Origin: Gracilariopsis chorda
Lineage: Eukaryota > Rhodophyta > Florideophyceae > Gracilariales > Gracilariaceae
DNA length: 64,000 nucleotides
Assembly: GCA_003194525.1 (NCBI GenBank)
Contig: NBIV01000006.1
Coordinates: 558,001 to 622,000, forward strand
Reading direction: 5' to 3'
Part shown: one piece after another, positions 32,402 through 42,320 of the stretch
Numbering within the stretch: the stretch's first letter is position 1
Layout of the letters: every line of letters begins with the position of its first letter
Notes under the pieces: model-generated
Told to the model about the DNA's origin: nothing
Seen by the model: the letters and a program-made list of their open reading frames with translations, nothing else
Database searches by the model: none
Position numbers and translations under genes: made by a program

Positions 32402-32638
32402 ATGAATTCCAATACTAGTATGACCACCGCGAGCGCTCTCTCTTGGGAGAGCTTCCTATCGCGCTACGACCGCGCGGGTTTCCGCATCTCAACATATACT
32501 ACGCATAAGAGGACAGAGGAGTCGAATAGGAGAGCTTCTAGTGGGAAGCGAAGCAGGTCCGAAGTAGAAAAAAGTGACGGAAGTACGGAACCTGCGTGTA
32601 AGAAAGCACGACAAGTTGTAGCTTATTTGCTTGGGTAA
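32402..32638 (+). CDS. Island small protein, copy 3, divergent (RYDRAL family)
   Basis: 78 residues. It keeps the family plan: a short polar start (MNSNTSMTT), a core SWESFLSRYDRA, a basic RRASSGKRSR and a Lys/Arg tail (PACKKARQ). It has lost the LGEII..R.AQKEA helix, replaced by GFRISTYTTHKRTEESN, and the MYEME word, and it has an extra hydrophobic end (VVAYLLG). It is either a fast-diverging member or a copy losing function while its frame happens to remain open. It lies about 2 kb beyond the 3' end of decayed Sel1 array B, pointing the opposite way. Confidence 0.55.
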   Translation: MNSNTSMTTASALSWESFLSRYDRAGFRISTYTTHKRTEESNRRASSGKRSRSEVEKSDGSTEPACKKARQVVAYLLG

Positions 32639-34668
32639 AGGAAAAGTTTTCATATCTCTCGCCCCCTTTGTTCTTCTTCGCGCTTTTTCATAGCTTTCAG
32701 ATGCCTGCTGCTCTTTCTTTTCCCTATCTGCTTTTCACCTTCACAACAACCTGATGTGTTATCAATGTGATATCACGCTTTGAGTTTTTATCCCTTGTGC
32801 TGTAGATCCCATTTCTTTCATGTGTATCGCTTCTTGATAAGCATCGCACACTTTCGTTTTCTATGCCATTCTTTACAGTCAACTGTGTTGTTTTCCGTGA
32901 ATTGTTCTTCGTAAATTGTAAAAATAGCTTCGAAAGTAGTGCTTCATGCAACATGGTAAATAGACTATCAGGTTTTATGTTGACCGTTTTTCCTTACCTA
33001 TTCTCATGGTCTTGGAATTCACTCAGTTCGGAGGTAGAGACAGAACGCAAAATAACTTCGTAGTCCCCAAACGAACCACTACATCTTTGCGAGACTCAGC
33101 TCTTCAAACACGCAGCTTGCAAGATGAGATTCACGGCCATGACACACAGATCTCAGGTAGAAGACATTCACAGCGAGCTGCGATAGATCTCGAGAAAGCA
33201 TAATCATGATCGAGACCAATTCCTCAGGAAAGCGGCCAAAGAAATGTCAGACATTCTTGTAAGGGGATTGTTCTTGCAAGAGTCCATAACCAACATGATG
33301 CGTGGTGGCTGTTTAGGCGGTAAGGCTTGGTGGAGGGCCAAGTTCTAGTGTTGCAGCGATTTATGAATTCTAACCTCGGTAACAAAAGCTCTTGGGTCAC
33401 GAAAATACCTCAATTGTTCCGTTTGCGGGCAAGGGTCAAAGTGTCGCAGTTTAGAGCGTCAAAACGGACGGCAACTGGTATATCAGCATCTGCCAATGTG
33501 ATCGGTGACGGTACTAGTTGCACCAGTCAAATGGCAAGTAAGCGGACCTGTCTTGTCACCAGTTTCGCGCTTGAAAATACCATCTGTTGCTGTTTGTTCT
33601 TGTTAACCTCCTACCTTTCATGCATTGCTTCGCGTTATGTTCGTCCTTAACAACCGCGGAAGTGGGGCTACAAGCCGCACTCGGGGACTCGACCTTAGCG
33701 CTTAAGCAGTAGCGTAAACACGGACGGCATGGGCACGGTAAAGAGTGTATGCTGAAATCGATATCCAAGACATAGGAGGAGGAAAATGAATGCCTTAACG
33801 GCGATTCAGTGCTAATGATGGAGAACGCAGGAAGAAGTGCAAGATTCGGATGGTCATGTCGGAATCGGTCAAAATGAAGTGTTTTGTTTCTGGCAATATT
33901 GCCTCATGGCGATAACCAAGACGAAGATCAAGGAAACGATAAGGTTCACCATCGTTTGAGCTCGAGCAACTTCCAGACGGAATCAGGATCAAAACAAAAC
34001 TCTGGCTCCTGTGCCTGTACAGTCAGTTCAGATCAGAATTCTGAAGCTCTTACCTCTGGTGAACTTTATCAAATACGCCGGAAGAATGTGACACCGTCGC
34101 CTTGCAAAGGTGCTGTGCGAAAAGATTTTAGCTCCTCGATCTTCTCAATTTTGTTGCCCGGCACTTCGGCGAAGTGCTTGGTTCTATTGGTTCTGTTGTA
34201 ACTGAGAATGTTACCTTGTTTCGCAGCTGTACCATATTTGGGCTTTGTTTCATTTTGCTCGATCTGTTGATATTCTTGTTGTACGCTACATCGGATGCTA
34301 GTTCATTTGATAGCAACCTCAAAAGGTCGAGTAAGCTGATCATAGTCTCGAAAAGAGTGAGATCAGTTGTTACTTTCGTACATGATGGAAACATAAACCG
34401 TAAGTGCACCTTGTTCATAAGGCAGCGCTTCTGCCTTTCACCGTGAGGGACAGCATGGACTAATGAAACCTGAACAGCATATACTTGCCACGAGTAGTTT
34501 GTATTCTAGGAATACAACGAAACGAAAATCGAGCTGCAAAAGCAAAGCCTGTGTGCGCAAAACAGTATGGGACAAAGGAATTTGCATATGCCGTCGAACT
34601 CTTCGGATTCAGGCTGGGGGGGATTTTATGAATCATCTCTGGTTACCACGAAGATCGCCCTTCACGAA
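32639..34668. other. Intergenic, 3' flank of decayed Sel1 locus B, paralogous to 25.66-26.62 kb
   Basis: The part from about 33350 to 34670 is the counterpart of the locus A flank (shared words listed under that entry). 32640-33300 shows nothing. No convincing gene in either part. Confidence 0.55.
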
Positions 34669-35640
34669 CTTAGAGCTTCTTTCGCCTTCCACTAACGCGG
34701 TACCGCGCTCAACATCTTGTGGAACACTCTCGGCTCCCATCGACAGAAATCCCCAAGTTCGTGTACCGCATTTGGATCTCCATTCAGTTCTAACGCACGG
34801 TGAAAGAACTGTCTTGCAGTCGACGCATCCGCATCAACTTCTTTTGGCACCTCTGACTAGGATCATACCGAGTCTAGCCATTGCGTCGAGGTCTTCAGCG
34901 CTAGTAACTGCTTGCTCCTACAGGGACTTTGCACGATGTGCATCTGCAAGTACTTCCTCTGCTCTCTCTTCCAGCAGAACACCTAGATGGTACATTGCTT
35001 GTACATACTCACCTTCTGCAACTGCTTTCTCATACCAGTGTTTAAGCACGAACCGCATCCATCGGTACTCCCTCTGCTCCGTCTTTCAGCAAAACACCCA
35101 GATTGTGCGTTGCTTCTACATGCTCTCCTTCTGCAGTAGCTTTCTCGTACCAGTGCCTAGCGCGAACCCCATCCAATGGTTCTCCCTCTGCTCCGTCTTT
35201 CAGCAAGACACCCAGTTTGTATATTGCGCCTACATGCTCCCCTTCTGCAGTAGCTCTCGCTTAGTCCGGAATGCATCCGCCAGTAATCCCTTTTCTCCAC
35301 TTCGCAGTGAAACACCCAGATTGTTCCTCGTGCGCACATAATCATCATCAGCGATTGCTCTCTTGTAGTGATGTTTATTTAGCGCACAATGCATCGACCG
35401 GTAGCAAGGGTACAACGATACCCCTGGTAAAGGCTACGATAAGAAGAAACCTACCTGGTGTACTCTTTCGAACCGTTCGTACCCCTCGAACCCCTCGCTT
35501 ATCCCCATACCCTGTATTTGTTTCACGTTGCAGCAAATCTCCAAGGAAATACATTGCGCATACACGCCGATCATTGGCAACTGCTCGCTTGTACAAACGT
35601 TTAACGCATACGCTGTGACTCCCTCCGGTCTGCTACTAAA
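34669..35640 (-). pseudogene. Decayed Sel1-repeat array of locus B
   Basis: Minus-strand Sel1 units like those of locus A, for example DGVRARHWYEKATAEG and MY.LGVLLE. The 3' end (34669-34920) aligns base for base with 26640-26890, sharing the words CAACGCGGTACCGCGCT and GTCGACGCATCCGCATC. The frame is broken several times and no N-terminal membrane part is left: after 35640 the sequence becomes unrelated. So this is a truncated duplicate of locus A or of a common ancestor. Confidence 0.75.
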
Positions 35641-36336
35641 CTGATTACCTAGACAAGCGATTGCTTTCACGCTTTCCAATCTCCTCAAAGGTGCTTCGAG
35701 AAGCAGTATTTCCTTGTTTGTCTTCTGCCCGCACACACTCGTTTCGTTTCGGCGCTTTTCCCGATCATCAGATTAACTGCAGCATGTGTTGATGCCAGTT
35801 CATCATCTGAAAGAGCTCAGTGGACCATGAAGCGCTGTGTTTGAGAATGATGTTTTGGGAAACAACACCACTCAAGTTTCCGAGTTTATGGTGAGCTCTT
35901 GGGCTCCGCGATCACGTCACGCTACATAGAGCGTACAAATCGGAATGCAAAAAACATTGGCTGGCGAGTCCTTGAATAGATAGAGTGTCATTCCTCTCAT
36001 TAGGTCCTTCCCTCTCCGAGTTCGTCGAATCCGGATCTAGTACATGAGAAGGTCATATTGGGGTGAAACTGTAGTGAACCACTAACACAGCACCGAAAAA
36101 CATGCATTCAAACTCAACAAAGCACTCGAATGCAACATTCTATCTGTTTTCTCCGGGGTTAATTGAAAGCCAGGAACCAGAGAATTAGGACTGCCCCATG
36201 CTGACACGAACCAAACCAGTATAAGAAGGTCAGAACAGCTTGCCATCTTCTCCTCTGCTCTCGACCCACCACCCATCCAATCTTCTTTGCATCCCTTCAG
36301 ACTTTCTTAACTCACCAACGTCAACCGCTCTTCATT
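35641..36336. other. Intergenic, promoter of copy 4
   Basis: About 700 bases. The Sel1 resemblance fades at the left. The right 130 bases hold the copy 4 promoter and leader. Nothing else seen. Confidence 0.4.
36211..36229 (+). promoter_or_regulatory. TATA promoter of copy 4
   Basis: CCAAACCAGTATAAGAAGG about 115 bases before the ATG. The ACCA-gap-TATAA-AAGG pattern matches the other copies. Confidence 0.6.
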
Positions 36337-36555
36337 ATGAACTTCTCAGACAAGATGACCGACATTAGCGTTCCCTCATGGGACCTCTTCCTAGCGCGTT
36401 ACGACCGCGCGCTCGGAGAAATTATCTACGCGCGCCTTGCTCAAAAAGAGGCGAACGAGGCCGCTAGGAGAGCTTCCAGAGGGAAGCGGAATATGTATGA
36501 GATGGAAGACACTGAGGAAAGTTCTGGGCGTTCATCGAAGAGGTCTAGAAAGTGA
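36337..36555 (+). CDS. Island small protein, copy 4 (RYDRAL family)
   Basis: 72 residues, the closest relative of copy 1: start MNFSDKMTDIS, core VPSWDLFLARYDRALGEII, then AQKEANEAARRASRGKR, MYEMEDTEE and tail GRSSKRSRK. Copies 1 and 4 point in opposite directions 13 kb apart. Identity is highest in the middle 45 residues and across the first residues (MTDISVPSWDLFLARYDRAL shared exactly), so these two duplicated more recently than the others or have exchanged sequence. Function unknown; a small charged helical protein with a basic tail. Confidence 0.75.
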   Translation: MNFSDKMTDISVPSWDLFLARYDRALGEIIYARLAQKEANEAARRASRGKRNMYEMEDTEESSGRSSKRSRK

Positions 36556-39424
36556 TAGATTGTTCGTATATTGTAAAACAAAAGTTTGTTTCCTCTGCTT
36601 GTGTTCTTGTTTGTTCCAGGGTTGTCCCCTAGTACTTGCATGCGTCTTCATTTTCTTTCGTGAGGTAAGATGGTAAGCCGTCGCATCTTTGACACCGGTT
36701 ACTGACTTGCTCTTTTGCGATAATGCTATCGAAAGAGTGTTCATTTGGTGGTTCAAAATTGCTGCTAGTAGTGCTTCTTGACATACTTCTCAGTCATACG
36801 TGTGCTGCACCATGCAAAAACAATCGCTTCTTGGTTGCAGTTTAAGCGAGCCTTGAAAGAACAAGAGCATACGCTTTGCTTCGTAATTTGAACTGAGGTC
36901 ACATTCACTCATACCATCTCTTCGTTACGTCCATTTTGTTCACTGCAGTGTCCGTCAATGCAGAGGTATCATGAAACTATCCAGACGAGCGTGAAAACGA
37001 TATTTTCAGAAGTGAATGGCACGAGGTCAAGTTGATAAATGATATAACTCGAACAAGGGGGCGTGGATGATGGAAGAAAACAGGCCCGCCCGTACAGGGA
37101 TCTGAATGGTTTTACAGGGTTTTTACCCAACTTGCGCCAAGATTGAAGGAAAGCACGTGTGCTAGGTCGGTTTTACTACCCGAAATCGCCAAGGGTAAAG
37201 AGGAAAGGGTGGGTAGAACGTCGTTAGTGCTTCTAGACGACGAAAAATAGGCACATTGTAATCCGTCTTGTCCTGGTGTGCCCCTTAGCTGACGTCCTCT
37301 GGTTGAAAGGAAAGGAACAGCAGAGAAAAGAATGGAAAAGGCGAGCCGCGTCAAAACGAAATGGATCCGATCTGGGGTCTTCCTGCAGAAGCTTGGTGCT
37401 GATCTTTCAATGTTCCGAGATTATAGCTAGTGAGCGCAAAACGGCTGCTGCAAAGTGAGAGCAAGCAGCAGTCATCGGCTACATTCCGGGGACATGAATA
37501 GAGATTGGCACTACGGGATAGAGAAAATCTTTCTTTCCGAGGAGTTTTACGTACATAGATTTTAGCATGCTAGACGAAGAAAAGCTCCCCTGTAGTGTTA
37601 GATTCTACCATAATGCCGTAATCAGGTAATATGTGCCCATAAAGAAGAAGAAGGAGGGCGATTGACATGTCCGAGAAGCCCAGCGCATGTAGGATGCCTT
37701 TTCGGGCTGTGCTTGAGTAGTGATGAGTTTGAAATGGCGATGGAAGTCTGCAGGTAGATGGTCAAGCACAATGTGACTTAAGCGGACTTTACAAGATGCA
37801 GCACAGAACGCGTCACTACTCTCCTACCTCAGATTCTTTGGTTTGAGACGAAAGAGGAACCCGCATTCTTATCGTTCGCTGTGCTTTCAAGTCTGAAGTG
37901 TTCCCAATGATGTGGAGATGGGATTGGCCGTCTTTTCTTCTTGTGCGCTAACGGCATGCTTCTGCCAAACATGTTCGATATCACGACGTATCGGAATGAA
38001 GATTTATCACTGCAGTTCCATCAAGTCTACTGTATCTTTTGTTCCCGAGTCTTCATGGAAGCGTGGTTCCCAAATATCAGGTAGTTCATCGCGTAACGAG
38101 GATATTTCACTGGTACACTTAGCCGCAGTATTCTCATCAGTATGTTAGGTTACACCATGTCATAGTGATCATCCTTTGAGAACTTCAAGGAGTCTGATGC
38201 TAAGTCTGCCGGAAAACCGTCTATCTGGAAAGCTGTATAAACGAGCTGGACAAACTAGACCTCGACCCACGAGATTTCGTGATTCACGTATGTATTTTTT
38301 CTCTTTGTGTCTGTTTCGTTGTATTGTTCCAAACTGGAGCATTGCAATTGAAGCAAAACATCATCAGAATGGAGAATCGGCAGCAGGGCCGCTGACCTTG
38401 GGGCGTGTTCGCTTGTGATTCCCTGGCTGTCAATATCCTTCATGAATCGGAAAAAAAAGACTTGCTACCCAGCCCTTCGACAGCCCCAAAGACCGTAGAA
38501 GCAGAAGCAACTACTTACTAATCATATTTTCTGTGCATCATCCATAGGCAAGGATGTCCCAAGGGTCTTGGTTCTTTCTCTGATGGGATCATTCTTCACC
38601 TCAGATTTTCTCTTATTTCTATGGCGGAGCAAGGCATGGATGCACTTCACGGACGGGTTCGTTTTCTCGTCACGTACAAGTAGTTTTATCTGCCATGTTA
38701 CAACCACTGCTCTCCTCACTGTTCAAAGAACGACGTCAACCCACTTCGCGAAGCGAGGAGAAGTTGTTCCCGTGGTGAGTGCTCAAAATCGCTTTCCTAT
38801 GTAGAGGAAGATTTTCTATGGATAAAATTGCCCACCTACCTGGAAAATGGTATCTCGTACTTGAGGACGGATTCATTCAAGTTGCAGAACCTATTCTATC
38901 TTTGAGCAATCGCAAAGTACTTTGGACAGATTCTCTTGGTTCTGAAAGCAATCGATCAAGCATTCTGGTATAGAACAGACTGTAGCCGTCTTGGTGCCTC
39001 ATTTTCTCTTTCTCGGAAGCAAGGCTGAACGCACCCGTGCTTTCAAGACTGCCTCCGTGGGACAGTCTTGAGTCTTGAAAGCATGGGTGCTCTCAGTCAA
39101 CTACTCTCCTACACAAATTTGCGATTCACGAAAACATACAATTGTCTGTAGTGATTTTTCGATTAAAAAAAAAGAGATATGTACTTTCATCTACGTTATC
39201 TTAAACAACAAAACAAATCATAAGAAACTTTGCGCATCAATATCAAAAGCGCATGAACCGAATAGAATCCATTTTCGACAAAAAAAATTGTCGTCTGTCA
39301 ATGAAAGAAGCACGTTGGAAGACAAGAGACTAAACAAAGAGATCAAAAACACAGAAGAAGAAGAAGAAGAAAAACACACGAGTTGTAGAAGCAAATCTTT
39401 TTTTACATTGAGTAAATAAACGAA
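36556..39424. other. Long intergenic stretch with one strong inverted repeat
   Basis: About 2.9 kb without a recognisable gene. Open frames such as 37276-37458, 37912-38148 and 38568-38804 have no homology and no shared promoter. The inverted repeat at 39033-39088 is listed separately. Confidence 0.45.
39033..39088. repeat. Inverted repeat, 18-base arms
   Basis: Left arm ACCCGTGCTTTCAAGACT (39033-39050) and right arm AGTCTTGAAAGCATGGGT (39071-39088) pair with one mismatch across a 20-base spacer, which itself repeats part of the arm (CAGTCTTG). It could be a hairpin or the remnant of a small inverted-repeat element. Confidence 0.75.
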
Positions 39425-39643
39425 TTATTTCCTTGCTCTCTTAATCGAACGCGCAAAACAAACGTCCTCCGACTCCATTTCGTACATATTTCGCTTCCCT
39501 CTGGAAGCTCTCCTAGCTGCTTCGTTGGCCTCCTTTTGAGCAGTCCGCTCCGAGATGATTTCACCTAGAGCACGATCGTAGCGGTCCAGGAAGAACTTCC
39601 AAGAGGGGGCTGCAATGTCGGTCTTCGGAACCTGGGAGTTCAT
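39425..39643 (-). CDS. Island small protein, copy 5 (RYDRAL family)
   Basis: 72 residues from MNSQVPKTDIA. The frame is open upstream to 39904, but the start at 39643 fits the family length and the TATA box about 110 bases upstream. Core: APSWKFFLDRYDRALGEII, then AQKEANEAARRASRGKR, MYEMESEDV and tail ARSIKRARK. The changes F-L to F-F and A-R to D-R in the core are the largest among the well-kept copies. The central helix AQKEANEAARRASRGKR is identical to copy 4. Function unknown. Confidence 0.73.
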   Translation of the reverse strand: MNSQVPKTDIAAPSWKFFLDRYDRALGEIISERTAQKEANEAARRASRGKRNMYEMESEDVCFARSIKRARK

Positions 39644-39747
39644 GATGCGGAAAGTTTGAAAGTTGATAAACGACGAAGGGTTAAGGAAAGAATAAGAGTG
39701 TTGGAGGTTGGTCAGAGGCTGTGAGATGCGTCGGTATACGGATCTGG

Positions 39748-39762
39748 CCTTTATATAGTAGT
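39748..39762 (-). promoter_or_regulatory. TATA promoter of copy 5
   Basis: Coding strand ACTACTATATAAAGG about 107 bases before the ATG, with TTTCAATTAC at about 39814-39823, some 55 bases further upstream. Confidence 0.6.
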
Positions 39763-40505
39763 TTTTTTCCTTTCGAGATTCGGGAATCATGAATTCGGTG
39801 GACTTTTCTGGTGTAATTGAAATTAAACCACTAGAAACAGGAGCCGCTTTTCTTCCGGTGACGCAGTTGTATATTCTTTCCAGGCTGAATGCAAAATCTT
39901 GCATCTCGCGTTCCGATTTGGGTAGGGTTTGTCATTATCCACTTTGTACTGAGTTGCATGTCAGCAAATGCAAAACTGCATGGTACAGCCGTGACCTGCT
40001 TTTTTCCTGAACATGGACGACCTCTGCTCACGGTGTTACTCTCTGAGCTCACGCACTGACAATCTAAGCTGCAATTGAGACTTGTATCGAAAGATATGGA
40101 GCCTTTGCGCTGAAAAACGCTGCTCCTTCAGCTTTTCATTATCTCGTTTCAGTGTAACGTCGAATTAGATCTGTTTTGGAGCCTCTCACGAACCATTTCA
40201 CATGCAAGCGCCGTCCATCCTCTCTATTGAGACCACACTGCGTGAATGCGCATGAACATTGGAATCCGACCATGACGTGGCAAGGGTGCTACTCGAAGCG
40301 AAAGGTAATACAGGTAACAACTATTCGATTGTACAATTGTTTATGTGTATGACACTGAGTGGTGTTTCCATATATCGAAGTAAATCTGTGATAATTTTTT
40401 CTGTCTGTTTTGTGGAAAGCTGGTCACCACTTCTACGAGCTGGAGGCCACCGCTATCTATGCATCTGGTAAATTGCTAAACCATTCCCCTCTTACGATTA
40501 TCGTC

Positions 40506-40544
40506 GTCCCGAAAGGTAGATACGTGAACTCTACCTTTCGGGAC
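40506..40544. repeat. Perfect 15-base-pair hairpin
   Basis: GTCCCGAAAGGTAGA (40506-40520), nine-base loop, then TCTACCTTTCGGGAC (40530-40544), exact complements. The words CGTACACTCTACCT that follow (about 40547-40560) repeat part of the right arm. No coding context. Confidence 0.85.
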
Positions 40545-41164
40545 CACGTACACTCTACCTGAAGATGTTACCCTGCCATGATGGCTGCTCCAGGTTCTAG
40601 GGCTTGTTTGTGTGAAATTAAACTACTATTTGATTCAATATGAGAGTTGAAGGCGCGATTCTCAGCATGGTCTTGGTAAAGGGCTATTAACGTTCTGAGA
40701 GTGACTTTAACCCCTCCGTGGTACTGGTTGTGAGCGGGGAATTGGAATTCGGCGTCATCCCTTCTTGACCACTGAGGCCATGATTCGGACATCGCCACTT
40801 TTATGATCCAGATGGGAGAAGAATGCCCCTTTCCGCTCCAAGATGAGCGGCCTCTGTGCTCAGTCTTGTCTCACAAATTCAGACAACATATAGTCAAATC
40901 CAGGTTCTATTGAGTTGAGGAATGCTGGTAGTAGCGTAGTCTACAACATCAAAAGAAGCCAACAGATAGACTCAGCTCCTAGGGTCATTAGAGTTCGGTT
41001 GTGGAATGCACGAGAGAATTGGTGAATAGAAAAGTTCCAATTGATAGCAAGAAAGAGAAATGGCAAGTATCTACATTCTAAGAGAAGCGTCAAAAAAGAG
41101 TAGACCAAAAGGAATAAAAACAAAACTTCTTTACGTACGAAGGCAACCTCTCTATCGTAGGCTA

Positions 41165-41404
41165 TCACTTCTTGGACCTCTTGGATGAGCGCCCAACTCC
41201 CCCACTCTCCTCCATCTCGTACATTGTCCTTTTTCCTCTGGACGCCCTCCTTGCCGCTTCTTCGGCGTCCTTCTGAGCCCTGTGCTCGGTTATAATATCA
41301 CCTAGAGCGCGATCGTAGCGGGCCAGAAAACGATCCCAGGAGGGAACAGAGTCGTCGCTCATCGCAGAGGTGAAGTCCATAGCAGAGCAGGTTTGATAGT
41401 TCAT
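41165..41404 (-). CDS. Island small protein, copy 6 (RYDRAL family)
   Basis: 79 residues with a longer start (MNYQTCSAMDFTSAMSDDS); initiation at the internal ATG of MDFTSAM or MSDDS would give 71 or 65 residues. Core: VPSWDRFLARYDRALGDII, then AQKDAEEAARRASRGKR, MYEMEESGG and tail GRSSKRSKK. It sits 0.9 kb beyond the 3' end of the whole Sel1 gene, on the same strand, the tightest of the three Sel1-small protein neighbourhoods. Function unknown. Confidence 0.75.
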   Translation of the reverse strand: MNYQTCSAMDFTSAMSDDSVPSWDRFLARYDRALGDIITEHRAQKDAEEAARRASRGKRTMYEMEESGGVGRSSKRSKK

Positions 41405-42320
41405 AAGAAGCTTGAAGGAATGCGTAGAGAGAATGGCGAGGTGATGGGCCGGGAGCGGAGGGGAAACAACAGAGATTGAGCTGCTCTTTTTATAGTGGTT
41501 TGGTTATGTTATGATGTCACTGTCGAAATTGCGGAGGGGATGGTTGATTGGAATTGAACAAGCTGAAAGAGGGTACAGAGTTACATGTCGTGAGTTACGC
41601 TCGGTACCGTAGATGCATTTTGAGGGCACCGTGTTCGGAACTGCTGACAATATTCGTGAGAAGCGCACTGGGTATGGACGGAACCCGAGTCCAGTACCAT
41701 CACGGTATCATGGTCATGATGAAGCGTAAGCCTACTCTGTCCTGGAATGCTGGCATTTGATAATGCCCTAGTCGGGCGTCTCATGAATTGTAGCAGACTG
41801 GAGGGAGCCTGAACTGATAATCCCTTAACAGGTATTGTTCCGTTTCGCGTTGTCATTCCAGGTCGATTGCAACTGGCCCCATGAAGAGCTTTGCTTACTA
41901 CAGGTCGCACGAAAAAGTACTCAGATGCTCCGCAGAAGACGATCAAAGTGCAGCAGGCAACCCTTAAGCGGGTGTGTTCAGCTCTGCTTCCCTGCATTTC
42001 AATTGCAGGTCTCCTTCTCAAAATGCAAATCGAAATGGACGAGTTTCTCCAGCAGGAAAGATTTCCTCATAGGGGTTTTAGTCGTTGCCAATTTGTTACG
42101 AAGGAAGAGCAAAGGCGCGGGAACAGCTCTTGAGTTATTAGTACTGTTTCTTCAGGAACTGGTTACGAGCCATACGAAGCGTTCGTACTAAACTATATAT
42201 GCGCGCCGCTCATGGCTAACCATTGATTCACTTCGAAGGCTGCGATTCCAAGAACGGCCGGTCCTCTGAGTTCGGCAAGCCATCTTCTTATGTGAGACCC
42301 TCAGTAAGAACATGCACGCC
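41405..42320. other. Intergenic between copy 6 and the whole Sel1 gene
   Basis: About 915 bases: copy 6 promoter at the left, 3' flank of the Sel1 gene at the right. Nothing else recognised. Confidence 0.45.
41484..41503 (-). promoter_or_regulatory. TATA promoter of copy 6
   Basis: Coding strand CCAAACCACTATAAAAAGAG about 85 bases before the first ATG, with GTTCAATTCC at about 41550-41559, some 55 bases further upstream. Confidence 0.65.

Larger units (their letters stand above)
39644..41164. other. Intergenic with copy 5 promoter and a perfect hairpin
   Basis: About 1.5 kb. It holds the copy 5 promoter at the left and the hairpin at 40506-40544. No other gene recognised. Confidence 0.45.

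Noticed and set aside
33650-33720. A GGGACTCGACC word resembling a reverse tRNA T-arm
   Set aside because: No matching D-arm, anticodon stem or acceptor stem around it.
37276-37458. A seventh small-family copy, since KRRAASKRNG looks like RRASRGKR
   Set aside because: No SW..FL.RYDRA core, no TATA promoter at the right distance and no MYEME; the likeness is basic composition only.
42230-42300. A possible structured RNA or tRNA-like stretch after the Sel1 gene
   Set aside because: No acceptor stem or TTCGA box in the right place; the apparent pairing is short.
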